Assembly (NCBI RefSeq): GCF_023028225.1
Contig: NZ_CP095482.1
Coordinates: forward strand, 186,001 to 250,000
DNA from: Halorientalis litorea
GTDB lineage: Archaea > Halobacteriota > Halobacteria > Halobacteriales > Haloarculaceae
Direction of reading: 5' to 3'
DNA length: 64,000 bases
In this document: in pieces, positions 52,321 through 60,687 of the stretch
How the letters are laid out: every line of letters starts with the position of its first letter
How positions within the stretch are numbered: the stretch's first letter is position 1
The notes under the pieces: model-generated
The model's database searches: none
Told to the model about the DNA's origin: nothing
What the model saw: the letters and a program-made list of their open reading frames with translations, nothing else
Position numbers and translations under genes: made by a program

Positions 52321-52942
52321 CCTCCCGACTGGGGTGGAGCGTCGTGCCTTCGACGGCGAGAAGCGGTTGGCGACGCAGGGCGACCCCGTGTACGGTGAAG
52401 CGACCCGGGACGGGTGGCGGCTCTGGGACGCCCGCCGGTCGAAACTCGGCGCGATGCTGGACCTCGGGATGGACACTGGACTGGCGGGCGGCGAGCACGT
52501 CCTCTACCTCGGTGCGGCCGCTGGGACGACGGTCAGTCACGTCGCCGACTTCGCCGGACCGACCTACGCCGTCGAGTTCGCGCCGCGACCGACGCGGGAC
52601 CTGCTGGACGTGGCCGCGGACCGCGACCGTCTCTTTCCGCTGTTGAAAGACGCGAGAGAACCCGAAACGTACGCCCACGTCGTCGAACCGGTCGACGTAC
52701 TCGTACAGGACGTGGCGACGCGGACGCAGGCGGAGGTGGCACTGCGGAACCGGCAGTTCCTCCGGTCGGACGGCCGTCTGCTCCTCGCAGTCAAGGCGCG
52801 AAGCGAGGACGTGACCAGGGACCCCGAGGCGGTATTCGGGGACGTACTCGACTCGTTGCGTGAGGGCTACGAGATACTCGACCGCGAGCGGTTGGAACCG
52901 TACCACGCCGACCACCTCGCAGTCGTGGCGCGGCCACGGTGA
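52313..52942 (+). CDS. flpA: fibrillarin-like rRNA/tRNA 2'-O-methyltransferase
   Basis: A 209-residue fibrillarin: [40 protein letters not shown] (SAM site), [20 protein letters not shown] and [18 protein letters not shown]. It is the catalytic subunit of the C/D box sRNP and methylates ribose 2'-OH at sites chosen by guide RNA. Coupled to nop5 by an eight-base overlap; partner L7Ae is encoded at 40.7 kb. Confidence 0.95.
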   Translation: MSDLPTGVERRAFDGEKRLATQGDPVYGEATRDGWRLWDARRSKLGAMLDLGMDTGLAGGEHVLYLGAAAGTTVSHVADFAGPTYAVEFAPRPTRDLLDVAADRDRLFPLLKDAREPETYAHVVEPVDVLVQDVATRTQAEVALRNRQFLRSDGRLLLAVKARSEDVTRDPEAVFGDVLDSLREGYEILDRERLEPYHADHLAVVARPR

Positions 52943-53024
52943 GACACAGCGTGTGGCTTCGGGTCGTGTGCCGGAACTGCCCAAGGGGAACGTTTTAGCC
53001 CGGGGCCACCCAACCGGTGTTTCG

Positions 53025-54107
53025 ATGGACGAGCGGGGTTCGGCCGAGAACTTCACGCAGATGGGCACGCTGGGCATCGAGGAGGAGTTCTTCGTCGTCG
53101 ACGACCGTGGTCGCCCGACCAGCGGCACGGACGAACTCGTCTACGAGTCGGACCCGCCCGAGATTCTGGCGGACCGACTCGACCACGAACTGTTCAAGTG
53201 TGTTATCGAGACGCAGACACCGACCATCGCGGCGAACGATTTAGACGACGCCCGTGAACAACTCCACGCGGTCCGGTCGGCCCTCGTCGAACACGCGGCG
53301 GCCCACGGATACGGCATCGCGGCGGCGGGCCTCCACCCGGCGGCGGACTGGCGGGAACTCGAACACGCCGAGAAGCCACGGTACCGCGCGCAACTCGACC
53401 GCATCCAGTACCCACAGCACCGCAACACGACGGCCGGCCTCCACGTCCACGTCGGAGTCGACGACGCGGACAAGGCAGTCTGGGTGGCCAACGAGGCGCG
53501 CTGGCACCTCGCACCCATGCTCGCGCTGTCAGCCAACTCGCCGTACTGGTGTGGGTTCGACACCGGCCTCCAGTCCGCGCGCGCCAAGATTTTCGAGGCG
53601 TTGCCGAACACGGGTGTGCCGACGGCCTTCGACTCCTACGCGGCCTTCGACGAGTTCGAGCGGACGATGCTCGCGACGGACGCCATCGACGACCGGGGCG
53701 AACTCTGGTACGACGTGCGGCCCCACTCCGGCCACGGGACGGTCGAGGTGCGGGCTCCGGACGGGCAGGCAGACCCGGAGCGCGTGATGGCGTTCGTCGA
53801 GTACACGCACGCGCTAGTGACCGACCTCGCGGCGCGCTACGAGGACGGCGAGACGGGCCGGGACCACCGGCGGGAACTGCTGGACGAGAACAAGTGGCGA
53901 GCCATCCGCTACGGACAGGACGCCGACCTGTTGGACCGTGAGTTGGCGTCGTCGGTGCCGCTGGGCGAACTGGTCGACCGGGAGTGTGACCGCCTCGGCA
54001 TCGACGGCATCCGCGAGGTGTACGAGGCCGAAAGCGGCGCGGCGAGACAGCGGAGACTCCGAGACGAGGGCGGCCTCGACGCCGTCTGTGCGGCCCTCCA
54101 ACTGTAG
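53025..54107 (+). CDS. gshA: glutamate-cysteine ligase
   Basis: A 360-residue ligase of the GCS2/YbdK family: [40 protein letters not shown] and [20 protein letters not shown]. Haloarchaea make gamma-glutamylcysteine as their main low-molecular-weight thiol with this enzyme, and no GshB is expected. A box TTTTAG (52993-52998) is 27-32 bases before the ATG, so the transcript is leaderless. The nop5-flpA-gshA order is shared with Haloferax. Confidence 0.93.
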   Translation: MDERGSAENFTQMGTLGIEEEFFVVDDRGRPTSGTDELVYESDPPEILADRLDHELFKCVIETQTPTIAANDLDDAREQLHAVRSALVEHAAAHGYGIAAAGLHPAADWRELEHAEKPRYRAQLDRIQYPQHRNTTAGLHVHVGVDDADKAVWVANEARWHLAPMLALSANSPYWCGFDTGLQSARAKIFEALPNTGVPTAFDSYAAFDEFERTMLATDAIDDRGELWYDVRPHSGHGTVEVRAPDGQADPERVMAFVEYTHALVTDLAARYEDGETGRDHRRELLDENKWRAIRYGQDADLLDRELASSVPLGELVDRECDRLGIDGIREVYEAESGAARQRRLRDEGGLDAVCAALQL

Positions 54108-54156
54108 CCAAGGGTTTTTATTCGGCAGTTTCCTTCTGTCGCTCTGGAGAGGACGC

Positions 54157-54684
54157 ATGTCTGCAAACGACGGGAGTTCGGAAGACGACGAACTGGATGG
54201 TATCGAATCGGGGGACGACGAAAGCGTCCGAGAGCGAATCGAGGAAGAAGCCGACAGAGCGGTCGAGCGGTTCGACGAGAGCGTCGTCGACCTCCTCTCG
54301 TGGATTCTGGACACCGAGACGCGGGCCCGCATCTACGTCAGTCTCCGGCAGAGCCCACACAGCACGAGCGACGAGATCGCCGACGAAACCGGGCTGTACC
54401 CGAGTACCGTCCGCGAGGCACTCGCGGAACTCCACGAGGAACGGAAGGTGGAGCGGCGGAAACGCGAGAGCGGCGGTGCGGGCAACAACCCCTACGAGTA
54501 CACGGCCATCCCGCCGAGCGACCTCGTTTCGGGCATCGTCGGTGACGTGCAGTCGGAACTGAACACGCTGTTCAACCTCGACAGCCACCTCGACACCGAC
54601 GAGGAGGTGCCAGATGGCGACCGGACGACGGAGACGGACGACCCGGTTTCCATCACGGTGACCGAGGCAGACGACGGGGAGTAA
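54157..54684 (+). CDS. winged helix regulator with acidic N-terminus
   Basis: A 175-residue protein. After 40 acidic residues come LLSWILDTETRARIYVSLRQ and TSDEIADETGLYPSTVREAL, a helix-turn-helix of ArsR/TrmB-like type, and a wing with ERKVERRKRESGGAGNNPYE. The remainder is acidic. The promoter TTTTTATT (54115-54122) implies a leader of about ten bases. Targets are unknown. Confidence 0.8.
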   Translation: MSANDGSSEDDELDGIESGDDESVRERIEEEADRAVERFDESVVDLLSWILDTETRARIYVSLRQSPHSTSDEIADETGLYPSTVREALAELHEERKVERRKRESGGAGNNPYEYTAIPPSDLVSGIVGDVQSELNTLFNLDSHLDTDEEVPDGDRTTETDDPVSITVTEADDGE

Positions 54685-54758
54685 CCGCCGAACCTGTCAG
54701 GGGGTGTGGACGCGGGATTCCGAAGCCACTAAACCCGGTGCGGTCTATCCGGAGAGAT

Positions 54759-55256
54759 ATGAAGGTCGCGCTGGGCGGAACGTTCGACCCCGTACACGAC
54801 GGGCACCGCGCACTGTTCGAGCGGGCGTTCGAGTTGGGTGACGTGACTGTCGGGCTGACGAGCGACGAGCTCGCGCCGAAGACGCGCGACGAGGACAGGC
54901 GCGTCCGCTCGTTCGAGGAGCGAGAGCGCGACCTCGAAGCCGAACTGAGCCGGTTCGCCGAGGAGTACGACCGCACGTACGACATACGGCAACTCCGCGA
55001 ACCGACCGGCATCGCCACCGAGGAACAGTTCGACGTACTCATCGTCTCCCCCGAGACCGAAACGGGTGGCCGCCGCATCAACGAGATACGGCGGGACAGG
55101 GGACACGACCCGCTCGACATCGAAGTCGTCGACCACGTGTACGCCGACGACGGCGAAATCATTTCGAGTACCCGCATCGTCCGCGGCGAGATAGACGAAC
55201 ACGGGAATCTCACCCCCGACCGCGACGGCCGCCCGATGCGCGACGCCGGCGAGTGA
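54759..55256 (+). CDS. coaD: phosphopantetheine adenylyltransferase, archaeal type
   Basis: A 165-residue nucleotidyltransferase starting MKVALGGTFDPVHDGHRALF, with GxFDxxHxGH as the ATP-binding site, and ending with IISSTRIVRGEID, the ISSTxI motif of the family. It adds AMP to 4'-phosphopantetheine in coenzyme A synthesis. The ATG at 54759 is 74 bases after the preceding regulator gene. It abuts the stop of the convergent TFB-like gene. Confidence 0.93.
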   Translation: MKVALGGTFDPVHDGHRALFERAFELGDVTVGLTSDELAPKTRDEDRRVRSFEERERDLEAELSRFAEEYDRTYDIRQLREPTGIATEEQFDVLIVSPETETGGRRINEIRRDRGHDPLDIEVVDHVYADDGEIISSTRIVRGEIDEHGNLTPDRDGRPMRDAGE

Positions 55257-55565
55257 CTACCAGTCCGGGGCGTCTAGCCCGGCAGTCTCCAGAAGGTCCT
55301 TCCACCGTTGCTGCACCGTCAGCCGTGAGACGCCCACGGCCGACGCCACCTCCCCTTGCGACCGGCGTTCACCCGTGACCAACGTCGCAACGTAGAGACT
55401 GGCCGCCAGCACCGCCCGCTTCGACCGGTCGTCGTCCGGGACCGACGAGAGGAACAGGTCGGCGGCGCGGACTTCCGTCTCCTCCCCGAGGTCCAGCGTC
55501 TCCCTCGCGTCGGCTAACTCGGTGAGCCACTGCTCGTGTTCCACCTCGTCGCTGGCACGGTACAC
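55257..55565 (-). CDS. TFB-like protein with a single cyclin fold and no zinc ribbon
   Basis: A 102-residue protein. VRAADLFLSSVPDDDRSKRA, VLAASLYVATLVTGERRSQG and EVASAVGVSRLTVQQRWKDL align with one cyclin repeat of transcription factor B, ending in a helix-turn-helix-like segment. Other archaeal TFBs have two repeats and an N-terminal zinc ribbon. The start is inferred: GTG at 55565 (MYRASDEVEHEQWL when initiated) lies 25-30 bases from a TTTAAA box at 55590-55595, which fits a leaderless start. The longer frame upstream is rejected. Confidence 0.75.
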   Translation of the reverse strand: MYRASDEVEHEQWLTELADARETLDLGEETEVRAADLFLSSVPDDDRSKRAVLAASLYVATLVTGERRSQGEVASAVGVSRLTVQQRWKDLLETAGLDAPDW

Positions 55566-55589
55566 GTCACCACGTTCGCCACCGACTGC

Positions 55590-55595
55590 TTTAAA
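55590..55595 (-). promoter_or_regulatory. TATA box of the TFB-like gene
   Basis: TTTAAA, palindromic and thus readable on the minus strand, 25-30 bases before the GTG at 55565. It supports choosing that GTG. The box lies between this gene and the divergent MOSC gene, whose GTG start is at 55646. Confidence 0.55.
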
Positions 55596-55645
55596 CGCTG
55601 TCCAGCCGTCGGAACACACTTGCGCCTGTCGTTCGTACGACCGGT

Positions 55646-56176
55646 GTGACGCCCACGGATTCCGGTACCGTCGAGGGTATTTGGATTGCAGAGGAGGGCT
55701 CGAAACCGATGGCGGCAGTCGAGTCGGTCGAGGCAGTCGCCAACCGTGGCCTGCGCGGCGACCGGTATTTCCGGGGGACGGGCTACTACTCGGGGTTCGA
55801 TGGGTGTGAGGTAACACTCGTGACCGAGTCGGCACTCGAAAGCATCCAGGAGGAGTACGACATCGACCTCCGGGACGGCCGCCACCGGCGCAACGTCGTG
55901 ACACGCGGCGTACCCCTCATCCACCTCCTCGACACGCGGTTCGCTGTCGGTGACACTGTTCTCGACGGGACGCGCCCACGGCCACCGTGTGCCCACGTCG
56001 AAGCCGTCGCCGAGGAAGACGGGGTGGCACGGGCACTACAGGCAGACAGGGGCGGCATCTGCGCGCACGTCGTCGAGAGCGGGACTGTCGAAGTCGGCGA
56101 CACCGTCGAGGTACGGGAGCGGCTGACTACCGACCCGGACGAACTGGCCGAGGCGATACGGGACCGCCACGACTGA
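55646..56176 (+). CDS. MOSC domain protein
   Basis: A 176-residue protein. EAVANRGLRGDRYF and the cysteine motif RPRPPCAHVEAVAEEDG are the MOSC fold; the cysteine is the sulfur-carrying residue in Moco sulfurase and related proteins. It probably handles molybdenum cofactor or reduces N-hydroxylated compounds. The start GTG (55646) is used; no ATG is close. It is the only Moco-related gene besides moaA in the window. Confidence 0.88.
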   Translation: MTPTDSGTVEGIWIAEEGSKPMAAVESVEAVANRGLRGDRYFRGTGYYSGFDGCEVTLVTESALESIQEEYDIDLRDGRHRRNVVTRGVPLIHLLDTRFAVGDTVLDGTRPRPPCAHVEAVAEEDGVARALQADRGGICAHVVESGTVEVGDTVEVRERLTTDPDELAEAIRDRHD

Positions 56177-56197
56177 GACGGGCACGCCCTCGCTCGG

Positions 56198-57799
56198 TCA
56201 GACCCGGGTGACTCGTCGGTACCAGAGGTACCCGAGACCGGCGACGAGGACGAATCCCCCGCCGAGCGTCGGCAGGGACGGGACAGGTGGCAGCGAGACG
56301 AGGCCGCCATCGTCCTCGGCCGTCGCCGTCGGCTGGTCCGGTTCGGTTCCGTCAGGTGTCGTCGAGTCGGTGGTCGTTTCGATGCCGGTGGTTTCGGTCG
56401 TGCCGTCGGCGGTGGCTGGTCGTGACCGACTGACGTTCTCCGTCGCCGTGTCGGCGAAGAATATCAACTGCGTATCGTTGCCGGTGCTGTCGAAGGCGCG
56501 GATGTTGACGCGGTTGACGCCGGGTTCGATGGTGAGCGGTCGGTCGAGCAGATACGTGTCGTTCCGGTCGGGGTAAATCGATTCCACGTCAGTGGCCCGG
56601 CCGGTGTCGAGGTTCGTCACCGTCACGCGGACGCGTTCGAGGTCGCGGTCGTCGTCGGTGACGAGCGCGTTGGCAATCAGCGTCTCGTCGTCTCGCACCA
56701 CGGTCCGGTTCCAATCCAGTCCGACAGACGGTGGCCGGGACGTGTTCGGAGAGTAGCGGATCCAGTAGCCGCTCGTGACGTTGTTACCGTGACTGTCGTG
56801 TGCGGTCACAGAGACGTAGTTCTCCCCTTCGAGCAGCCGAACCCGTTGCTCGAAGGAGACGTTCAACCGCCCAGTCCCACGCCGGTAGTTCCGGTCCGGG
56901 ACGACCCGATACGACCGGTTCCGTGGCTCGTACGGACCGTTGTTGTAGTGAAGAACCGAGACAGTCGCGTTCGAGACCCACACGCCGTCCGTGATACGCC
57001 CCGAAACGGTGTACCGTGGCGTCGATTCGGTCGATGCGCGGTAGTCGAGTGACAACTCCGGTGCCTCGCGGTCCACGACGCGGACGACGAACGACCCAAT
57101 GTGCCTGTTGTCGAGAACGTCCCGCGTGGTGACCTCGATGCGGTTCCGTCCGTCGTAGAGCAGCAACGGGCGAGAGAACTGTGCGTCCGGTCCCTCCACG
57201 CCGAACGACTGGTACGTCCCGGTGACGCCCGGCCGCTCGTGGGTAATGGTCGCTTCGTCGACGCCGGTCACGTCCCGGAACACGCCAGCGAGCGTGATTC
57301 GTGTCCGGTTGACCGTGATGTCGGGGAAGAAGTACGGTGACGCCGGCGTCGTTCTCGGCTCCGTCAGGCTGAGCGACGGGGGGACGGTTTCGAGGTAGAC
57401 GCGGAACCGCACCGACGTGGCTACCTCGTCGGTCCCCTCGGCGAGGATTCTGACAGTGTTGTTCCCGCCGCCGAGCGGGAGCGGGCGGTCCAACCGGACC
57501 GGCCCGTCGGCGTCGTCACGTTCGTAGACGGTTTCGCCGTCCACCGTGACGACCACCGTCTCGACGGTTGCGTTCGACCCGGGAACCGACGCGTCGAGGC
57601 CGAGGCGTGGCTGTTCACGGATAATCCGCGCGTCCCCATCCGTGATACGGTCGCCGTCGAGCGTCACGTCGAGCGTGGGGGACGTGTGGTTGCTCGTTCC
57701 CGCAGTCGTACCGCCGGCGAGGCCAGTACCGGCCGCCACGAGGAGACACACCCCACCGAGGAGCAGTATCGGGACGACGATATCTCGGTTCCGGGACAC
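56198..57799 (-). CDS. cell-surface protein with Ig-like repeats and C-terminal membrane anchor
   Basis: A 533-residue protein. A hydrophobic signal (IVVPILLLGGVCLLVAAGTG) begins it, a Thr/Ser/Glu-rich linker stands before a C-terminal hydrophobic stretch GGGFVLVAGLGYLWYRR, and between them are about four repeats of 80-100 residues: NGPYEPRNRSYRV, GVNRVNIRAFDSTGNDTQ and RNRIEVTTRDVLDNRHIG are cores of beta-sandwich (cadherin/Ig-like) modules. Numerous NxT/S sites suggest N-glycosylation. No PGF-CTERM motif is seen. Start GTG at 57799. An adhesive or surface-layer associated role is inferred. Confidence 0.7.
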   Translation of the reverse strand: MSRNRDIVVPILLLGGVCLLVAAGTGLAGGTTAGTSNHTSPTLDVTLDGDRITDGDARIIREQPRLGLDASVPGSNATVETVVVTVDGETVYERDDADGPVRLDRPLPLGGGNNTVRILAEGTDEVATSVRFRVYLETVPPSLSLTEPRTTPASPYFFPDITVNRTRITLAGVFRDVTGVDEATITHERPGVTGTYQSFGVEGPDAQFSRPLLLYDGRNRIEVTTRDVLDNRHIGSFVVRVVDREAPELSLDYRASTESTPRYTVSGRITDGVWVSNATVSVLHYNNGPYEPRNRSYRVVPDRNYRRGTGRLNVSFEQRVRLLEGENYVSVTAHDSHGNNVTSGYWIRYSPNTSRPPSVGLDWNRTVVRDDETLIANALVTDDDRDLERVRVTVTNLDTGRATDVESIYPDRNDTYLLDRPLTIEPGVNRVNIRAFDSTGNDTQLIFFADTATENVSRSRPATADGTTETTGIETTTDSTTPDGTEPDQPTATAEDDGGLVSLPPVPSLPTLGGGFVLVAGLGYLWYRRVTRV

Positions 57800-57906
57800 T
57801 GAGGGGACGTAGGGTGGGCGGTACTATTGTTGTTGTCGTTGTTCTCCACGGTGTGTCGTCCGAGAGCGACAGGTTCTTACTCGACTCGGGAAAACCGGCG
57901 GAGTGA

Positions 57907-57991
57907 GCGCGGGTTGCCGAGCTAGGCCAAAGGCGCAGCGCTTAGGACGCTGTCCCGTAGGGGTCCGCCGGTTCGAATCCGGTCCCGCGCA
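57907..57991 (+). tRNA. tRNA-Leu (TAG anticodon)
   Basis: Acceptor stem GCGCGGG pairs with CCCGCGC, anticodon loop CTTAGGA (anticodon TAG, 57943-57945) is closed by CAGCG/CGCTG, the variable arm is long, and the T-arm is GCCGGTTCGAATCCGGT. Discriminator A, no CCA. Its last 24 bases are repeated exactly at 58124-58147. Confidence 0.95.
57968..57991 (+). repeat. tRNA-Leu 3' end, first copy of a 24-bp direct repeat
   Basis: T-arm, 3' acceptor strand and discriminator of tRNA-Leu. Identical, without mismatch, to 58124-58147. This is the sequence class used as an attachment site by archaeal integrases, but no integrase is present. Confidence 0.85.
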
Positions 57992-57996
57992 TTGCG

Positions 57997-58017
57997 AGGC
58001 CGAACGTAGTGAGGCCT
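57997..58017 (+). repeat. hairpin AGGCC-GAACGTAGTGA-GGCCT
   Basis: Five-base perfect arms around an 11-base loop. First of three hairpins between the tRNA repeats, all with loops matching GARCGNAGYGA. Confidence 0.65.
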
Positions 58018-58027
58018 AGAAAGGCGA

Positions 58028-58048
58028 ACGGGGAGCGAAGCGACCCGT
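58028..58048 (+). repeat. hairpin ACGGG-GAGCGAAGCGA-CCCGT
   Basis: Five-base perfect arms and the 11-base loop GAGCGAAGCGA. The loop is identical to that of the hairpin inside fixB at 33541-33563. Confidence 0.65.
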
Positions 58049-58098
58049 GAGCAACGAGCGACCGAAGAGAGCGAAGAACAGGACCGGTTTGAACTCTA

Positions 58099-58121
58099 GA
58101 AACCGAGCGGAGCGAGGTTTC
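58099..58121 (+). repeat. hairpin GAAACC-GAGCGGAGCGA-GGTTTC
   Basis: Six-base perfect arms and the loop GAGCGGAGCGA. It ends two bases before the second copy of the tRNA-Leu 3' end. Confidence 0.65.
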
Positions 58122-58123
58122 GT

Positions 58124-58147
58124 CCGGTTCGAATCCGGTCCCGCGCA
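58124..58147 (+). repeat. second copy of the tRNA-Leu 3' end
   Basis: Exact 24-base repeat of 57968-57991. There is no 5' half of a tRNA in front of it. A weaker T-arm-like sequence (CCGGTTTGAACTC) is found at 58084-58096, so more than one duplication may have happened. Confidence 0.85.
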
Positions 58148-58177
58148 CTCGCTACGGTCCGTCGCGGGAACTGTGTG

Positions 58178-59533
58178 TCACTCCGGCCGGTCGTCGGCGT
58201 GGCGGCCGTGTGGTATCGAGAGGACAGACGCAACCGGGCTACCGGGGAAATCCCGGTCGAGGAGGCGCGTCAGCCACGTCAGGTCGTGTGTGTCGCCGGG
58301 TAGCAGTACCGTCGAGAGGCCGACGGCGGCCGTCCCGAAACTGGACTGCAAGCCGCTCAGGGTCGAGGGGTCGGTGCCGACGGCCGCGGCAGGCAGGCCA
58401 GTGAGGTCGGCGACGGTCGGCCACCCCAGTTCTTCCGCCACGAGGTCGACCGCCCGCCCGAGTTCGCCGACCGACCCGAGGTGGCCGCCGACGATGGCGG
58501 CTTTCACCAAGCGTGCTGGTTCACCGCTGAGGACCACGTCCTCCACCTGCGCGACGGCACCGTCACCGACGCTAACGACCCATCCGGCGTTCTCGTACCT
58601 GTACGTCGCCGGGCCGTCGGTCGGGGCATCGGTCACCTCCGCGAGGAGGTTCGCGGCGGCGACCCGTGCCTCGCGGACGGCGGTCTGTGCGCTCGCCGGC
58701 ACTTCACGGCCGTCGGCGTCGACGACGGCGGCGGCGTCCCCGACGACGTATGTCCCCTCGGCCACGCGCAGGTCGGCACCGACGGTTGGTCGGTCACCGT
58801 CGAGGGAGTCGGGGCCGCGAATGCCGCCGGTCCAGACGAAGACGTCGGCGGGCAGGGTCCGGCCGTCGGCCAGCGTCACCGTGTCCTCGTCGCTGCCATC
58901 GACGGCGACGCCGGTCTCGACGGTCACGTCCCGGGCACCGAGTTCGGCGGCGACGGCGTCGGCGAACGCATCTCCGAATCCCGACGCGACCCGGTCCGCC
59001 CGTTCGACGAGCGTCACGTCGAGGGGGAGGTCCCGGTCGGCCGCGAGGGCGGCGAGTTCGCCGGCGACTTGGACGCCCGAGAGCCCGCCACCGCCGACGA
59101 CGGCGTGACCGTCCGGGGTAGCCAGCGCGTCCTCGCGGATGCCCAAGGCGTCGGGGACTCGCTGGAGGGGGCGGGCGTTCTCCCGGACGCCCGGCAGGTC
59201 GTAGAACGCGGTCGCTGCCCCGAGACAGACCGCGGCGGCGTCGTACTCCAGCGTGCTCGTCTCCCCGTCGCAGTCGAGGGTGGCGACCCGCTCCTCGGGG
59301 TCGATATCGGTCACTCGTGCCTGTTCGACCCGTGCGGACGGCAGGAGGTCCGAGAGTGGGACCCGGAGGGCGTCCGCGAGGTCCGGGTGCCGGACGAGGC
59401 GGTGGAGTTCGTGCTTGACGAGGTGGTGTGGGTCCTCGTCGACGACGACCAACTCGACGTCGGGGGCCCGGCGAGCGACCCGGCGGGCGACGGTCAGGCC
59501 GGCGTACCCGGCACCGAACACGGCGACGCGCAT
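58178..59533 (-). CDS. NDH-2-like FAD-dependent NAD(P)H/quinone oxidoreductase
   Basis: A 451-residue flavoprotein. MRVAVFGAGYAGLTVARRVA is the FAD fold, HAVVGGGGLSGVQVAGELAA the NAD(P)H fold and TYVVGDAAAVVDADGREVPA the second FAD motif. The C-terminal region (about 370-440) is hydrophobic/amphipathic as in type II NADH dehydrogenases, but a sulfide:quinone reductase-like role cannot be excluded. It should pass electrons to the quinone pool at the membrane. Confidence 0.87.
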   Translation of the reverse strand: MRVAVFGAGYAGLTVARRVARRAPDVELVVVDEDPHHLVKHELHRLVRHPDLADALRVPLSDLLPSARVEQARVTDIDPEERVATLDCDGETSTLEYDAAAVCLGAATAFYDLPGVRENARPLQRVPDALGIREDALATPDGHAVVGGGGLSGVQVAGELAALAADRDLPLDVTLVERADRVASGFGDAFADAVAAELGARDVTVETGVAVDGSDEDTVTLADGRTLPADVFVWTGGIRGPDSLDGDRPTVGADLRVAEGTYVVGDAAAVVDADGREVPASAQTAVREARVAAANLLAEVTDAPTDGPATYRYENAGWVVSVGDGAVAQVEDVVLSGEPARLVKAAIVGGHLGSVGELGRAVDLVAEELGWPTVADLTGLPAAAVGTDPSTLSGLQSSFGTAAVGLSTVLLPGDTHDLTWLTRLLDRDFPGSPVASVLSIPHGRHADDRPE

Positions 59534-59612
59534 ACGTTAGCTACTGGCGGCGGGGTCTAAACCCCACCGACAGACCGGAGAGCACTTACCGGCGACGAAC
59601 CCACCCACTCGC

Positions 59613-60680
59613 ATGCGCATCGACGACCGGGTGGCCGTCGAGGGGGGCCGGGAACGCATCACGCTCGTCCCGGAGACGCTCGACGACCTGTGGCATCTCA
59701 CCTACGTGCTCGAACCCGGTGACCACGTCTCGGGCGACACGACCCGACGCATCCAGCGGAACGACGACCAGATGCGGGACACGGGCGGTGAGCGCGAACA
59801 CATGTACGTCACCATCGAGGTGGCGGACGTGGAGTTCGCGCGGTTCGCCAACCGCCTCCGGGTGGGCGGAGACATCGTGGACTGCTCTCGGGAGGACCAA
59901 CTCGGCCACCACCACACGCTGAACGTGGAGGAACGCGACGAGTTGGACGTCGAGAAGGTCTGGAAGTCCGACCAACTGGAACGACTACAGGAGGCCGTCG
60001 AGGCGGCCGACAACCCGGACGTGGTCGTCGCCACCGTCGAGGAGGGGGAAGCCCACGTTCACACCGTCAGTCAGTACGGGACCGAAGAGCGTGCGAGCAT
60101 CACGGCTCCCACCGGGAAGGGGGAGTACGCGCGGCCCCGGGAGGAACTGTTCGCGGAGGTGACCGACGTACTCGTCCGGCAGGACGCCGACGCCGTCATC
60201 CTCGCCGGCCCGGGGTTCACCAAACAGGACGCCCTCGACTACATCGAGGACGAACAGCCGGACCTCGTCGAGCGAATCACCACCGTGGACACGAGCGCGG
60301 TGGGTGACCGCGGCGTCCACGAGGTGCTCAAGCGTGGGGCCGTCGAGGAAGTCCAAGCCGAGACCCGTATCGCCGAGGAAGCCTCGCTCATCGACGAGTT
60401 GATGGAGCAAATCGGCGAGGGCGCGAAGGCGGCGTACGGACCCGAGAACGTCGCACAGGCGGCGGAGTTCGGGGCCGTAGACGAACTGCTCGTGTTAGAC
60501 GAGGCACTCCGGCGCGAGCGTGCGGGTGAGGGGGAGTGGGACGTGGACGCCGACGAGATACTCGAGTCGGTCGAACAGCAGGGCGGCGAGGTGACGGTTT
60601 TCTCGAACGAGTTCGACCCCGGCCAGCAGTTGGCGAACCTCGGGGAGATAGCGGCGATTCTCCGCTACCGACTGGACTGA
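59613..60680 (+). CDS. pelA: Pelota homologue, ribosome rescue factor
   Basis: A 355-residue protein with the three Pelota domains: the N-terminal Sm-like domain ([20 protein letters not shown]), central [16 protein letters not shown]-like region and C-terminal [20 protein letters not shown]. Pelota with aABCE1 releases stalled ribosomes, relating to aRF1 but without the GGQ motif, which is absent here. The gene is single and convergent with an MBL hydrolase. Confidence 0.94.
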   Translation: MRIDDRVAVEGGRERITLVPETLDDLWHLTYVLEPGDHVSGDTTRRIQRNDDQMRDTGGEREHMYVTIEVADVEFARFANRLRVGGDIVDCSREDQLGHHHTLNVEERDELDVEKVWKSDQLERLQEAVEAADNPDVVVATVEEGEAHVHTVSQYGTEERASITAPTGKGEYARPREELFAEVTDVLVRQDADAVILAGPGFTKQDALDYIEDEQPDLVERITTVDTSAVGDRGVHEVLKRGAVEEVQAETRIAEEASLIDELMEQIGEGAKAAYGPENVAQAAEFGAVDELLVLDEALRRERAGEGEWDVDADEILESVEQQGGEVTVFSNEFDPGQQLANLGEIAAILRYRLD

Positions 60681-60687
60681 CGGCGGG

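Noticed and set aside
57827-57845. TTG-rich simple repeat as a regulatory or mobile feature
   Set aside because: A short stretch of TTGTTGTTG-like sequence before the surface protein gene; too short and simple to interpret.
57968-58147. A second complete tRNA-Leu gene
   Set aside because: Only the T-arm and 3' acceptor strand are repeated. No matching 5' acceptor strand, D-arm or anticodon stem precedes the second copy.
57942-58148. Minus-strand 68-residue frame containing MRGTGFEPADP-like sequence
   Set aside because: It is antisense to tRNA-Leu and its repeated 3' end. MRGTGFEP is the well-known false translation of a tRNA T-arm and acceptor stem. It appears twice here because the tRNA end is duplicated.
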